NCBI GenBank assembly: GCA_950295325.1 | Contig: OX485803.1 | Coordinates: forward strand, 72,309,554 to 72,373,553 | Source: Polytrichum commune | Taxonomy: Eukaryota > Streptophyta > Polytrichopsida > Polytrichales > Polytrichaceae | DNA length: 64,000 nt | Direction of reading: 5' to 3' | Shown: positions 38,489 to 53,100 of the stretch, one piece after another | Layout: each line of letters opens with the position of its first letter | Numbering within the stretch: position 1 is the stretch's first letter | The notes under the pieces: model-generated | Database searches by the model: none | Told to the model about the DNA's origin: nothing | What the model saw: the letters and a program-made list of their open reading frames with translations, nothing else | Position numbers and translations under genes: made by a program

Positions 38489-41400
38489 ATGGCGGCCATG
38501 GCCAGGCTCTTCTTCACGCCCGTCCTTCTCTTGGCTCTGCTCCTCTCCGCTGCCGCTGCCGACACCGCTTTCCTGCTGGTGCACAAGAAGGCCAGTCTGC
38601 AGAGGCTCAACAAAGACGCGGAGCGCGTCAAGGTCGGTATCACCGTCCACAACGCCGGATCCAGGTTGGTTTGATTGCCGCAACCACTCTGTTGTTCCAA
38701 GCTCCCCCTTCTTCTTGGTGTCTTTGTTGGCGATCCCCGGAGTCTCAGTTTTTGTCGTCGTGGCTTTTGTTGCTCCCTTGTGTCCCCTTCCAATCGAAGG
38801 GGGCTGATCGGCGGAGAAGGGGGCACTTATGCCCGTTAGATGGTGTTGTTATTGAGATACTTTCGTGCAAAAGTGCTGTTAGTGTTTTAAGGTTTAGAGC
38901 TTGCTTGAGCTACTTGAGTGTGTCCTATCTTTGTGAGTTCACTTTGTCAAAGTGTGAGTGTGATGAGTTCATCCCCTAGGGCCATGTCACATCACATTGT
39001 GCTCATTGAAGGAATTAGGAGCTCCAACTGCCTTTCAAGCTATTATAGAGCTGACCTGCCTCTCTCTTGTGTTTCTACAAGAGAGACGAAGAGAAGAGGT
39101 GACTGCGATGTTGCCACCGGCGTGTATTATGGTGTTGCTTCGACTTCGAATTGGTCTATGTCCACATGTGACCGCGAAATGGGCATCACGAGAATTAGAG
39201 GCCCCTCGAAGACTACCAAGACTACTGTTGTTAATGTTGGGACACTTTGCATGTAGAAGCGCTCTTAGTGGCGCAGGGTTTAGAGCTTGCTTGAGCGACT
39301 TGCGTGTGTCAATTTTCATCAGTTTCTGTTGATAGTGTGAGCGAGAGTCCATCCCCTATGGCAGGTCACATCACATTGTTGACTCCTCCTCCACTCTCTG
39401 CCCATGGTGGTCATTGGAGGAATTTTGAGCTCCAAGTACCTTTTAAGCTATCGTTTTAGAGCTGCCTTGGTTCTATCTTGTGTTTCTACAATAAAGAGGA
39501 AGAAAAGAGAGGACTCCGATGTTGACGCCTGCGTAATTTATGGTGTTGCTTCATCCTCAAATTGGTCTATATGTTATCCTGAAATGGGCATCACGAGAAT
39601 TATAGACCCCTTGAAGACTAATGCCTCCTTTCAAAAAGGAACGCCTTGAACGAGTGTGCGGACAAGCTGGCCTGCACCTATATTGCCCCAGGTCTTCCCA
39701 CATCGTTGGTGGAAATATCCGGATACCCTCACTATGATTGGGTGGACCCATCCGAGTGCTATTTCAGCCTTGGGTGGGTTTAAGCCACCCTTAGTAGAGA
39801 GGAAACATGATTCTACTCCGATTTTTAGCACTGGTCTTTGGTTGACATCGTCCAATGGAAAGGACCATAATTGCAAATGCAGCTGAGGATAGCACATGCT
39901 ATGTTGTGATGCCTATATTTTGAGAGTAGGTATAATTTCAATGCCTTGGGGTTTTAGCAAGAATTATAATTAACTGGGAAATGGCCTCAAATGGCATCTG
40001 TAGCTTTCGTGTTTTTTCCCTCAACCTAAGTGGTGGTTACCTACTTAATGGCACAAGATCATGAGCATAGTGCCAGTGTAATCTAAATAATTAGATTGCA
40101 GTATTATCATGAAAGGCATCACCTTGTATCTTGCTAATTTTGGCATTTGGTTGGACTTGTCAGCACAGCATATGACTTAACGTTGAATGATGACACATGG
40201 CCTGCCGCTCTCTTCAGTGTTATTTCTGGCAACACTTCTACTTCCTGGGACAAGCTTGAAGCGTAAGTAATGAATGTGTTTTTCCTTGAAGTCTCAGAGC
40301 CACATTGTGTTCTAATTATGTGTCCAAAACACAAGTCAGTTGTAAGTGAAAAAGCCTTTCAATTTGGTTAGACTTGTTCAAGTTCTATTGTATTAGTATT
40401 TCACATGACCAGCTAATAAATGTAGCTGTGATCAGCACTAAATCTTGTGTATTGTATTCCTTTACAAGGACAGTGCTCCCTTCTTGTTTCTACTCGTCCT
40501 AGTGATATGGTTGGACTTTATTGGGTCCTTGAAATTAATTGCACATTTGCGTTGATTGTATGACATTCATTTTTTTTGCTGATAAAATGGTGATTACTTG
40601 GTTTTTTAACTGCAGTGGCGGAGTAGTTTCACACTCCTTTGTCTTGGAGGCTAGATCCAAAGGTGTATTCACTGGGCCTCCAGCTGTTGTTAAATACAGA
40701 GTTTCCTCGAAGTCTGCATTGCAGGTTTGTGAGCTCTAGCTTGTCATTTTCAAGTATCCTTCTTTTTGAAAATGGTAGCCGTTTTATTTGATTGAGATTC
40801 TTTTGCAGTTCACCTAGGTCCTTGTAATTTATAGTGTTTGTTTCAATTCTGAATATGAGTAACATGAAGGGAGTGGTTGGGGTTGTGGAGCCCAGAACAA
40901 AATGGGATATCAAGCTCCCCAATCTGTGTGGATTATGTCAATTTCTTAGAACTGGCTCTAGTTTTGAGATGGGGTCATTTGCAGTGTGCAACTCCGAAAG
41001 AAAACATCAAGTGAACTGATTTTTTCATCTGTCATCTACATGGTTTAGACTAAGTTTCTACCAGAACTGTTTTAAACCAGGTGAACTGGAGAAGTCTGTA
41101 CTTTTGAACCTGATCAAGTCATCTTCTAAATAGTAAGATCTCTCCTTGGACTACTGAGTTACATTTTCTAAATTGTTTGGACTGGTGAGTTTGTCAGGAG
41201 GCCTTCTCCACACCACTGCCAGGGCTGGACATTCTCTCTGACAAGCCAATTAAGAAGTATGATTGGGTAAGTATTCTGGACTATTGAGGATATATGAGGA
41301 GTGGAATGAAGAAAAAATTGTTTAAGGCCTCCCTACAGCCAGTCATTTTGAGAAATCGATTTAGTGGCTTCTTGTTTGCGAGGTCATTGGTGAGAGGTGC

Positions 41401-42066
41401 AATGGAATGATGTCTGGATTGAAAGGAAGGAGGCATATCATAGATTGAGTTTTCTCCCCCCTTTTCTCTATACATATATACATATCATACATTCCTGAAT
41501 GTAACATGTTTCACAGCTATTCAAACTATGTTGATTAGGGACACTAAAATTCTTTTCCTCGAGGCTATCTAAGTCAGAATCTTGATTAACTTACCTGAAG
41601 AAATTTTGATGCATGTGTGAAGAGTTGTCCTGGTAAGTAGGTTATGTAGGTGAGTGATGTGCAAGACATTTACAGCATGTTCTTGCTCTTGCAGACTTCA
41701 TTTTGGAAATTATCTCTTGTTTGTGTACTGACGTTTTGTGGTTGGGTGTATGTACTCGCTGGTGTGATGACAATATCTTCAACACATTATAGGCAAAGGT
41801 TAGTTTGGATATATGATGGTAAATGTTTGAGTCTTCCATACTCGTCCATCAAGAATTACTCTCGCTTGTATGCTGAGCATGTTGGGGGTTGGTGTGAATT
41901 TCAAGAATATCACTCTAATGTAATATTGCTGTCATTGCTGCAGAAGTTTGCAGTGAAATATGGTCCTCTGATGGTGGTGCTCTCAATAGTCGGCCTCTTC
42001 ATCTACCTCCTTGTGAGCCCATCCAAGTCACGCAAGTTCTCCAAAGTAAGCAAGAAACGCAAGTAG
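38489..42066 (+). CDS. SSR2: Translocon-associated protein subunit beta (TRAP-beta / SSR-beta), 191 aa, five exons
   Basis: Exons 38489-38664, 40164-40262, 40616-40724, 41198-41266 and 41944-42066 join in frame at GT-AG junctions. The product is the beta subunit of the TRAP complex, which sits beside the Sec61 channel in the ER membrane and assists translocation of some secretory proteins. Seen in the sequence: a cleavable signal peptide (residues 1-24, hydrophobic L/A core), then a lumenal domain with the family blocks FLLVHKKASLQRL, TAYDLTLNDDTW and VSHSFVLEARSKGVF, a possible N-glycosylation site NTS (about 82), PLPGLDILSDKPIKKYDW, one membrane span (about 159-178) and a short basic cytosolic tail ending KKRK. 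Length fits plant TRAP-beta. At the exon 4/5 joint (W|KFAVKYGPL) the protein seems about two residues shorter than I remember for flowering plants. An ATG at 38498 (Met4) is an alternative start. Confidence 0.92.
38880..39640 (+). repeat. 386-bp tandem duplication inside TRAP-beta intron 1
   Basis: The block GGTTTAGAGCTTGCTTGAG occurs at about 38891 and 39277. Both copies continue with CATCCCCTA...GTCACATCACATTG, GAGCTCCAA, TCTTGTGTTTCTACAA, TATGGTGTTGCTTC and GAAATGGGCATCACGAGAAT. The second copy has gained and lost short segments. The open frames over this stretch are not coding exons of the gene. Confidence 0.8.
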
Positions 42067-43627
42067 GGGGTCACTCAAATTTTGTTGCACACTTGTGCTT
42101 AGGGATCACTTGATATTGAGCATCCAGTTGAGAAAACCTGCCCACACATAGACATGTTTATGGTGGGCAGATTTAGGGTGAGTGATGTGACAACCTGTTT
42201 ATAAGGGCAGGAGATTACTAACTTAAATTATTCCGCTCAGAAAATTGACAATGAGGCTTTTGCATTCGAGTTCATAAATTCTAGGCATTGTGTGAATCAG
42301 ATGTGAATTGTGATGACAAGATGCTCGATGGCCTCGATGGCCTTGAGGGGTTACTAATGTACGTAGGGTGCACAAAATAGTTAGTGGTGAGCAGTTAATT
42401 TTTTCTCCATGCACCCAAGTACACTACGTAATCCTAGCAATGTGGGTGGGAATTAACATGGAAACTTAATTTGGGCCAAAGTAATCGTCTAGTTAAGGTG
42501 GAAATGTTGCGGGATCAGACCCTGGATCTTAAGTCTTTCCTGAGACTTTGGACCAACACCTTGAGTATTTGTTCAAGGACAATAGTAGTATGAACTTAAA
42601 AATAGTCACCCAGTCAATGTGGCACATGATAATTTCAAGGTAGAGATTTGGTGTGGGTTGGAAATTAACGTGGGCTTTAGAGAGTTATTGTGGCCCACAC
42701 TAATAGGATCATTTAGCGTACCTATGTTTGTGGTCTTTAAAGCACCATCGTTATTGTTGAATTAATGTATACAATTACCCATTCATTCAAGGTCAATAAT
42801 CATCAAATATAATCCATGTTAAGTTACAACTTAATACATGAAAATACCACCTCCAGTACCTATTTTATCTCCCTCCCATTTTATATCCCATCTTGCTGCT
42901 TCAAGCACTTGATTGATGGCTCTCAAAATGTAATAGAGCCTTGAGCAGGCCAAGTCTTGAGTGGCTCACAAATATCCTTTTGGAACATTGTACGTTCTGA
43001 TCAGGGTATAAAATGACAACCATATGGAAGGCTTCAAGTGTCTCCCACAACGCATGAATGAAATGAAATTGATTGGAAAGTCTGGGGCGCCAAAAGGCTT
43101 ATGTATTTGTATTGAATCCATTGTTATATGAATTAATCATCAAGTCCATCATCAAAATTTGAACAATAATATTTTCACTAGTAGTTGTCTTGCTTTGGAA
43201 ACTTCAACATGATGACCACTCAATCATCTCAAAATACTAGTAGTTGTCTTGCTTTATCTATCTATATATATGTATATATCTATCTATATGTAATTTTTGT
43301 TTTTTATTAAATGTTTGCTATGAGGCTTTCTTTGACATAAGGATGGCTTAAAAAATAACTATAAGGTAGAGGATGCTATAACCAACACCCCACCCAAAAT
43401 TTATCACACATGCATGCCTCTAAATCATGTATCATGTATACACCTTAAACCATCTCTGTTAAAAAGCGGGTGTGGATTTGGGTGACAAATGGGGTGCTTC
43501 CAAGAGAATGTGGGATTGGTTTAAGGTGAAAGTGGGAATGGATTGGGTATGCATTAGAGTGTAGCTAGGGGTGGGTTACTTATATGTATTAAGATCCTCC
43601 ATGCAAGGTCATAAGGTCTCAAAGCAC
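42067..43627. other. Spacer, no gene seen
   Basis: 3' flank of TRAP-beta followed by AT-rich sequence. A TCTATCTATATATATG tract lies near 43255-43290. No coding or RNA signal. Confidence 0.4.
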
Positions 43628-43630
43628 TTA

Positions 43631-43976
43631 GGGCCAAGCTCCATGTGCCGGTCCTAGTCCGTTTTTTTTCAAAATAAATGGGTCGGCCGATGAAAAGAGG
43701 GTGGTGCCATGTGCCCATCCCTCTCACCCAAGGACCGGTACCCCCCATGGATGGGTGTCCCACATTTTGTGTTGTGCAAGAACGGGTGCCAAAGGACCGG
43801 TGGTCCTAATGGGCACAAGAAGGACATGTGCCGGTTAGAAAGCTCCGGTGACCGGATTGGCCGGTCACCTAGGGTACACCCTTGGATACTAAAGGCCACT
43901 TTGTTCTTCAAGTCCTTTCTTTTGAGGAGTACTCTTAGGGAACGTGTATTTTATGATGTTCTTAGAATCTAGATCT

Positions 43977-44019
<43 letters not shown>

Positions 44020-44469
44020 CAAACAAACCAAAGGAAACACTCATGAAATATTTTAAAAACTATTTTGGTATCATTTAGGTGTCACAGTTAAAATCACTTA
44101 TAAACAGTGTACAATGACAATTTCAACTAAAATAATAATATATACATATTTCCATAGATGACAGTAGTACCAACCTACGCATATCACCAACACATAATTT
44201 GGAATTCATTCAATAAATGTATGAAAATTGATGTGCAAATCAAACATGAAAAGTTAAATGATGATGACCTCCATTGCTAGTGACCTTCATAAAGTGTCAT
44301 ATCTTATCACTCACCAAATTTAGTTAGAAAGTAGGAAATCAAAATAAGCCGACACCCCACATAGAAGTACCCCTCCATAAAATGGGTGACATCACCATTT
44401 TTTGGATGATGTCACCCATTTCTCACCCATTCAAAAAACGGACCGGGACTGGCACATGGAACTTGGCCC
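43631..44469. mobile_element. Tourist-like MITE, 839 bp
   Basis: The left end is GGGCCAAGCTCCATGTGCCG. The right end, reverse complemented, is GGGCCAAGTTCCATGTGCCA. The similarity extends for about 33 bp with few mismatches. TTA flanks both sides (43628-43630 and 44470-44472). GGGCC ends with TTA duplications are the mark of PIF/Harbinger-derived MITEs. An (AT)n microsatellite (43981-44016) sits inside. There is no transposase. Confidence 0.75.
43981..44016. repeat. (TA)n microsatellite
   Basis: 36 bases of alternating T and A inside the Tourist-like element. Confidence 0.95.
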
Positions 44470-44472
44470 TTA

Positions 44473-45110
44473 ATGGGTGGATTGTTGATTTCAATGTGGG
44501 GTTGACTTTGGGCAAAAAACGGGAGTGGTTTTTGAGCGAGTATCAAGACGGTTTTGGGAGCCATTCTTGTTGGAAATAATGTGAGTCTAGAGAGGATGGC
44601 CTTATCAACAAAAGTGAGACAATTGGTCCGCTCAATTTAATGTAGGGAAAGTGATGGGAAAATTTTTGGCTTTTTGGTACGAGATAATACCCGTAGAGGT
44701 TTCTTAAATTACAACTCCAATAAAACTAGGCAAATAATCAATTGCAATATGGAAGATCCCATCAATGAAGACAATAGGATTGTGCCTACACTCCATGGGC
44801 GAACACCCGTGGATAATTTGTTCCCACCATGCACATTGGAGGACTCCCATACATAGCAAACATGTTCGCAAAATATTAACAATGCATATGAAAGTTCACA
44901 TCGAGGATGCCATTAAAAATGGTAATTTGAACATCCGTGGGACAAATGTCAATGTGTGGGGCTCCCTAATTAATGCTCACAAAATTAAAATTGAGCATCA
45001 AACATGATAGACGGTGTCAACCTTGGGTGCCCACCCACGGGAGTTCACCCGTGGATACCAAGGATTGAGTAATGCATCTTTAATCTAGAGGCCTCCTGTT
45101 GGTACCCCAT
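44473..45110. other. Spacer, no gene seen
   Basis: Short frames only. Two phrases (CCATGGGCGAACACCCGTGG, CACCCACGGGAGTTCACCCGTGG) repeat a CACCCGTGG word about 230 bp apart. Nothing else is supported. Confidence 0.35.
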
Positions 45111-45117
45111 CCTCAAA

Positions 45118-47117
45118 TTAATCTCCACCGGTCATTTTTTCACCTCTGGTGCATTGATCTAAATTATCCTTTGCGAAAAGAATTTGCCTCGTTGGGATGA
45201 CTACATTGTCATCGGACACATTCCTTTGTCTTGCCCATGATGCCACAACACAATCTAGAGATTGGTGAGCTGGTACATATTCCTTTAGTCTCGTCCATCT
45301 TAAAGATTTTGTCGTGTCCCGTTCCTCATAACGTTCATCTAAGGTCTTCTTGTTACTTTGGCCAAGGACCGGTACATAATATACAATCTCAATGGAACGA
45401 GCATGAGGACCAAGAGGTGCCAAATTCGGCTCAGAAACCACTCGACCCATCCACACTGGATTAGGACAATCCTCACTAGGACATAGTAAGACATAATGGC
45501 CGACCCGTATGTGTGCGCCGGGACGGAAGGTCTTAGCAGGTCGAGATCTAGTTGGCCCCACGTAAGCATAGTCAGTGATGTTTTCCTCAAGTAGATGCAC
45601 ATTATTCACATGTAGGGCTAGTGCAATGGAAAACTGTGTAGCAGGCCAGAAAGGCTTGCTAAGTTCAGATGGAGTTGGGGGTAAAAGATGATCCATAGCA
45701 GCAAGCACATTCTCCCAATATAAAATTATTGGCGCAATGGACTCCATATATTGACCCGAACTATCTTGATCTGCCGTATCCTTCCAATACTTAATAAAAC
45801 ATTTCACCCCAAGCTTTATGTTTACGGAATCTTTCATCTCTCTTTTTGGAACGGGACAGGGATACCCATGGGTGATCACGCGTGGGCCACGTACTTCACA
45901 CCATGTATTTCCTAGTGCACTTCCAAAGCAATACAAACGTGACACCCACTAACCTGTAAGAGCAATTATTCCTTCAAGCGCCCAACTTGGATCTGTACAA
46001 AGCACTTTGTATTGCATCAATGGCACTTGTTGAGGGTCCACATGAAAATGAAATTGGTGCGCCTTGGAATGCCCAATAAGTCGATCTTGACCAAAATCAT
46101 TGTAATATCTCTTCACCCATTCCTTGAAATCAACAACCTCGTGGATCAAGGACGACACATTCAACACGATTATCTTCCCACATCCATTGTCCGATACCCT
46201 TACCGGTGGGAGCTTCGCGCCACTTCTTCTGTGGATTGCATGGTTTCTTTGCCCGCTTGCCCGCCCTCTTTGTTGCAGGCTCTTCATGGTTCACCTCGTC
46301 ATCAAATTGGACATGTCGTTCTTGATACACTCCAGTCTTCATAACTTGTAGATATTCCTTTCACGCATGGCGGTTACACATCGCATACATTCGACATTCT
46401 ATGACGCGTCATTGTTACATGATTTTTTTCATTTGTGACAGGTCCCTATTATATTCGGTATTTTATGACGAGTCCTTGTTATATATATTGGATATTTTAT
46501 GACACAACTCTGTAACATATAATTCATAATTTTATGATTTATCCCTGTGACACAAGACAATTTATAACAAGTCCTTGTCACTTTCATCATTTTATAACAT
46601 GTCCATTTTATATACAATCGACGTTTTATAACGCGACACTGTTATACATCCTTCTTGTATGTGCCAGCCAAAGCGAACAAAAATAATATGCAGACGGTTG
46701 GAGGGCAAACGTCTTTCTCTCTCGCCAACGCACGCCTGGTAAGACGTGTTTTTTGGTCCGCCAAAAACTTCTCCGCCTCACCCTTCCTCTTCTTGTCCGC
46801 TTGTTTGTCATTTCTCGTTGGAGGTTGGCTGCCAATATTTGTTGTGGTGTTAAACAGGGGTTCTGTTGTAGCAATTTCCCCAGTGTGCACTGATTCCGTG
46901 GACTTCCCACTTGTCCTCTTGTCCTAATAATTCACATGAACGGTGTATTAGTGTTGCATGTTTCTATTGGAGGGACAAAATTGCTACAACAATGATATTC
47001 TAAGCATGAATTCAGAGCTCATACCTAAGGTGATGCATCCGCTACCTCGGCTGCGGATGCATTGATCACATCGGCGTTGGGAGTTGTGACTATTGGCAAG
47101 CACAATGAGTTGTGCAT
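45118..47117 (-). pseudogene. Unrecognised multi-exon frame, possibly transposon-derived or inactive
   Basis: Read on the minus strand: a possible first exon 47117-47046 (ATG; MHNSLCLPIVTTPNAD; donor GAG|GTAGCG), an exon-like block from 46923 (after ATTAG) that is Lys/Arg-rich, a block 46342-46212 ending at the donor ACCG|GTAAGG, then one frame from about 46212 to 45118. That last frame reads through VVDFKEWVKRYYNDFGQ, meets a single in-frame TAG at 45949-45951, and continues for 275 codons to TAA. In the C-terminal part GHYVLLCPSEDCPNPVWMGRV and DNVVIPTRQILFAKDN resemble the small beta-barrel (BAH/Tudor-like) tails of some plant transposon proteins, by recollection only. The TAG could be removed by a short intron (GTTAGT...GAAG, 60 nt) or be a real nonsense mutation. 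The frame change near 46200 is unresolved. Confidence 0.4.
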
Positions 47118-50100
47118 GGCGACAATTTGTTCTGTAGAAATTAAATTACCTCTCCTCCATCCAACATAACATTTTTCCCTTGTAAATTTTTGGCGGATTC
47201 ATCTCAAATAATTTGGGTTAGACTAATTTTGGGTCTTTGAACCTAAATCCGGTGTGTAAATGACTAAAATTAGAAATTTGAGGCTTGTTTATTATTTGAG
47301 GGCTTCTTGTTGGATGAATGAAAAATACTTATAGGTGGTAATTCCCTCTCTCTCTCACATTGGTAATTACTTATGAAAGTGACTCACATCTAGATCCAGA
47401 CTACATCTACAAGATCTCTAAAATGGAACAAAGACAAAACAATCTTTCATGGACATTCAATAATAAACATACAATTAGTACGAGATGATTAGCAAATCCA
47501 AATCCAAATCCAAATCCAAGTTGTAGTCACTTTTCCAATAATTTTTGGAGCTCACAATGATACGTTATTCATTGTCAAAGTAAACCGGTGGAGATAGAAT
47601 CATGTGTGGAGGGGCCATCATGTTTTGAAATAAAATTATTGTATTCCCAATATTGAAAAGTGAAATTGTCCCTTTGATTGAGAGGGATAACTGTGAGATG
47701 AAACAAATTCTCATATTTGATGCATCTCACTTTGGCTTGTCCCATGATGATTGCCCTCCATCATGGGACATACAAATTTCTCATCTATAACATTGTGACC
47801 CATGGGATTTAAGGGGTATGTCCCATGTTCTTCCCATGGGACATGGTTAGAAGTTGCTCGTGTTATATGGTAGCTAGACTGCTATGTTCTACTGGTCACG
47901 CGACTGGTAGATCTATCCTTATTGTAACCAACCGGTATCTATCTCTAGAAGATTATTGGTTAGGGTCCCTAAATGGGCTTGCTACCGGTCTTATTCTACT
48001 ATCAAATTGAATACTATTGGGCACTTCCTTATACACTATGACTACAAGCCAACTCACTTTTTTTTTGTTGAGTACATTCATTTCTGGTGACAAACATCAT
48101 CTTTTACACCTAGTAACCTTTTTCCTCGCATGTAAAGGCTTTAGTTACCCATATCTCTTGGAAATACCTAACTACACTAAATATGATATTTAGTGTCACT
48201 ATGATAACTACTAACCTTTATCCTTACTGGTTAAGTCAACTTCCTTGAATAATTCCAAAAATGTAATATCAACTCACTGTTAACAATGATCCACCTAACT
48301 CATGTCCAACCTGAGAGATTTGGAGAAATAATTTAGTTGGCAATGGGCCCATTTCTCAAATCAACTTTCATATCCGCAACCATAAAGATAAAATGATCGG
48401 GGATTAACCCTATTCTTTTGGTAGCAGATGGGTCGAGCGTTTTTTTTTTAGTTTTTTTTAGTTTTTGTAGCGTTGGGGACTTATCGGATGAAAGGAACCA
48501 AGACTGAATAATGCCTTGGGGAATTTATCATGACTATGGTGTGCAACAGGAGAACTTGTGAGAAAAGAATCGTTCTCCTCAACTACATTTCTTGCAACTG
48601 GTGCCTTAGAACCTGCACTAGCTTCTCCAAAACCTACTGAGAGGAAACTCATGAGAATCATTTCCTTCCAAATGTCAAACTTGAACCCCCCATCCATGGC
48701 ACACGTTATGAGGAAAATGTGAATGACCCCAAAGTCCTCATTGAAACTTGGGGCTCCCACCCCATTTCCCACCTCAACCTTGGCATGAATCAAGATCAGG
48801 GTTATTACTATTGACAACATTAACTCTGCAATGGAGCAAATATCATAGTATTATCAAGATATTTAGTTTCTCCATCTTACAAGAATAATTACATAGATGC
48901 TTAAGCTTAGTTCAGTTCTTAGAACTTATGTGTCCAACTTTGCCACATTCAAGCTTTGAATCCCCTTAAATCACTATGAAACTTCAATTTTACAAATGGT
49001 CAATGAAGTGTTGTTCAGTGCACTCATTGCAGCTCTCAGTAAATCCATGATCAGAAGCCTAAGATATATACAGTTATATTGCTTATATTGTGGTGAAACA
49101 CCCATTCCATGTGCATTCAAGGTTGTAGTACTAAACATTCATGAGTTCAAAACCTACACTAATTCAAGACTATGTTGAACATATTATTAGGTCACCTCTT
49201 GGTCAAGACCCAAATCTTCACCATCTTGCCCGCTAAGGTGGCTACCTTGGTTGCTGTCATGACGGGTTGATGAAGTGGATAAACCATATATCTAAACAAC
49301 GCACTAGATGAAGCTATTGTTTTTAGCCAACGACCTTTGATAATCTTTTGCCTAGACACTCGTTTAAACTGGACCTTACATTGTATCATTGTTACACCTT
49401 GGCACGGCACATGCGGCAAAATGCCACATTGCTGAACATGCCACGTTGATCAAGAATAGATTCTTTTAATTAAGAAAAGGGAGGTTTAAAACAACCCACA
49501 TTTTATGCTTGTCAAATTGGTAGCATCTTGTCTAGAATAGATTTACCTCTAGTTTAAAAAATGATGTGTTTGGTGATTCTCCAAAAGCCAACATCAACTT
49601 GGTTATTTTGTGCATGTGGCTTTTGAATAATTCTTCATACTACTACATAGCTTATGGGAAGACTCCAATTTCGCCCTATAGCTATATCAATAAATAACAG
49701 TTTGTGTTTGTTTTCTTCCCTTGCAGGTAATAGCTACACTAAATATGATATTTAGTGCCATATGGTATTTAATGTCACTATGGTAACTTTTTGGATGACA
49801 TTTATTATGACTAAGTGAACAGTTGTTCTCATGGATGATGGATGAGTTCATCCATTGGCCTACCTTCTCTTGTCAACAACTTGCGATGAAATCTTGTCAT
49901 AGATGATTGAAATTTGGATGTAAATTGACTTGGTAAGTGACAACAATTGCAACACCGTAAATCTATAACCCCCCCCCCAAAAAAAAAAATGTACAAGGAA
50001 TGAAAAATATTGTTGGGTTAACATTTAGTGTCAGCGACACTATACCGTGGTTTACAATTAGTATTGAGCAAGACAATTAGAATTGGTGACTTTACATATC

Positions 50101-53100
50101 ATATTCAATGCCCGTTCACATTGGGTCCCAAGTCCCAAGTCCCAAGTCCCACTCATGTTAGCAAATCCCAACATGGAGCAAAGTCCCAACTTTTGAGCCT
50201 CAGGAAACCATTAAAATATGGTTAATTATCATTAAAGTTGAGTCTTGGTTGCTTTATGCAAAAATATTCATGTAACTTGTGTTGAGAGTTGGGTCTAGCT
50301 TTTTGCTCAACCCTACTCTCAACACAAGTCCTGAGCCTCATCCCCCAAAAGTGTGGCCATGTGGGCATCCATGTCATAGTTGGGACTTAGGACTTGGGAC
50401 CCCGTGTGAAGTGGTAAGTCCCAACTTCCATGCTCTCAACGGTTGAGATTGCTTGGCTTGACCCCAAGAGACTTGGGACTTAGGACCCGTGTGATCCGGC
50501 CCTTATGCCCCCTCCCCACTTGACATTAGCTAAGCCTAAAAGTGGGTTCTTAAAAATGAGCGTTCACACCATCGACATTATCTAGTGCCGAGGATAGTTG
50601 GCAAATGATGTGGCATGGCTTAAAAGTGGAGGTTTTAAGCTAAAACTACCGACCCTCCCATCGGTACCTAGACATGAGGCAAGAATGTAGGACCTCTAAA
50701 AGTGTTGCCTCCCGCTCTTGTGATTGGTTGCTTTTAGTCTTAGCTATGAGGGCACGAGGAGCTCCATTAACAAAAACCGATGGTAAGTATTAAGGCATTT
50801 GGGGATGGGACAAAAACTACCCAACATTCATTGGTTGGTAGATAAAGCAATGAACATGTGTGAAAGCTACTTAACTAAAACCTACTTGGAAATCTCCGGA
50901 GCAAGTTCTTGTAGGTGCATTGGGATAGCCGGACGTGTCCGCTATAACCGAGGGAGCTTTACCCGGGTTTTAGGGAAGTCTTTGGTTATTTGCTAATGTC
51001 AAGTGGGGAGGGGGCATTAGTGTTGTAGGTAGTTATACCTCCACTGGAAGAATATCCCCACTTCCAAGAGTGGATCAAAAGTCACCGCTCCCCGACTACA
51101 AAAACTAATATTTATATCAAGCACTAACGTAAAGCTTCCATATAATCATATACAGTAGTTTATCAGAGCTGCAATTCATGTCAGAAGTGTACCAATATAC
51201 AATTAGTTATTCAGAATGTATTCACACTACAATTTACAGCAATATATATGATTCAAGTTGTGGTGCAACTCATCAATCATGGTTAGTAGGTTACCTCAAC
51301 TTACCTCGCAAACAAGCAGTGGATGTGTGGCTTGCAAGGCATATTCTAGTACTATTTCACACTTGAACCTCATGCGGTGGAGTTTTTTTTGGTCAATGAA
51401 GTGTTGTTCAATGCACTCATTGCAGCTCTCAGTAAATCCATGATCAGAAGCCTAAGATATATATAGTTATATTGCTTATATTGTGCTGAAACACCCATTC
51501 CATGTGCATTCAAGGCTGTAGTACTAAACATTCACGAGTTCAAAACCTACACTAATTAAAGACTGTGTTGAACATATTATTAGGTCTACAATTATCTTTA
51601 ATGGAACCACTACATAACTTAGGCCTAGTCCACAAGAACACCCAAACAAAGCATGAACAGTGGCACCCCGGCTAGTCCTTCGTCCCCCAAAGTATATATC
51701 TTAGGCTATATCCTGAGGCTTATGTGTGGCTTGCAAGGCATATTCTAGTACTATTTCACACTTGAACCTCATGCGGTAGAGTTATTTTTGGTATCAAGAT
51801 TCCCAAGATTCCAGAGTCTTTCACGTGTTGACATCTGCAAAGTCGGTTGTAGTGGGCACTTGCAGATCAGATGAATCTAAATTCCAGAAGGTGACTCACC
51901 GAGGAAGCACCGGGCCGAGATCAAGTCACTTAGAACAATCCATGGCAGCTGGTAATTTAGCTCAATATGGAACGTCTTCATACGTAGATAGACATCTCGG
52001 TAGCTCGTTTTTGGCCGACTCAAATCGAAGTTGAATTGTATAAGTACATAGCCAAGTTAATTTTGTAGTTAGCAAAAAAGATCAAAAACATTGAACAGCA
52101 AGTTTGAAGTTACGGTCGGAGGAGCTTGCAGTTTGGATCAAATTTATAAATAAGTGTAAAACCAGTTTGATACATCGTCAGCAATGAGCCTTGTCTTGCG
52201 GTCTTCTGATGACTTCCACAAAATTATTTTTATCACATGTGTTGCTATTACTTAACTTACTAATGTTTGGATAAACTCAAACAGTATGTGAAGGTGATCG
52301 GCTACAAGTACTAGAGTAGACTACTTAAGTGAGGCAGTATTTCATGTCGGTAGTAGATATAGCCATATGAATACTCCTTTTGAAATTGGGAGGCATCACA
52401 AGAGACAAAGTTTCGCTGAGATTTTGATGAGAAGTTTGAAAACTTGTTGCTTGCTGCAGGGTCGAAGTGGGTTAAATTTGGCAATCAATTAACATTGTTT
52501 GTTAACATAGTACGTTTAATGATTTTACTGACAATCCACCTCGTATGTTGGATTGCTCATATCATTGAAAGTCTATTGGATTTTTTGAATTCTAATATTT
52601 TTGACTGGTTGAAAATCGTGCACATATTTTCTTCCATAAAATCATGATCTTACTTGTGGCACTCTACTATGGCAATCCAAACACTCAAATTGAAAGAATT
52701 TAATTATAGTAATAAACATAAAAGATCAATGTTATCATGTGAAATACTATTAAATGACATTGTGAAACCGCAATTCACTTGGTTGAAACCCTTTTATGGG
52801 TGTTGTTTTTAGCGCCCTCCGCAGTACCTTAGGTGAAATCCATATTACATCTATGATCTGTGTGCACACACGACCAGCGATACTTGCACGGCGCTAGCTA
52901 TTACACGTGAGCCTATAAATATAGCCGTGCGTGTTTGGTGCAGATTGTTTCAATTGAATTATTTCTCCATTGCAAGTCTAGAGTTAAGCTCGGCGGTCAA
53001 TCGACACTTTAGGGTGGTTGTGTGTGCTAGTTGCAGTCATGGTGCTTTGATGAGCATTTCAGAGCATGGACTATATAAGATAGCCTTAGTCAAGAAGATA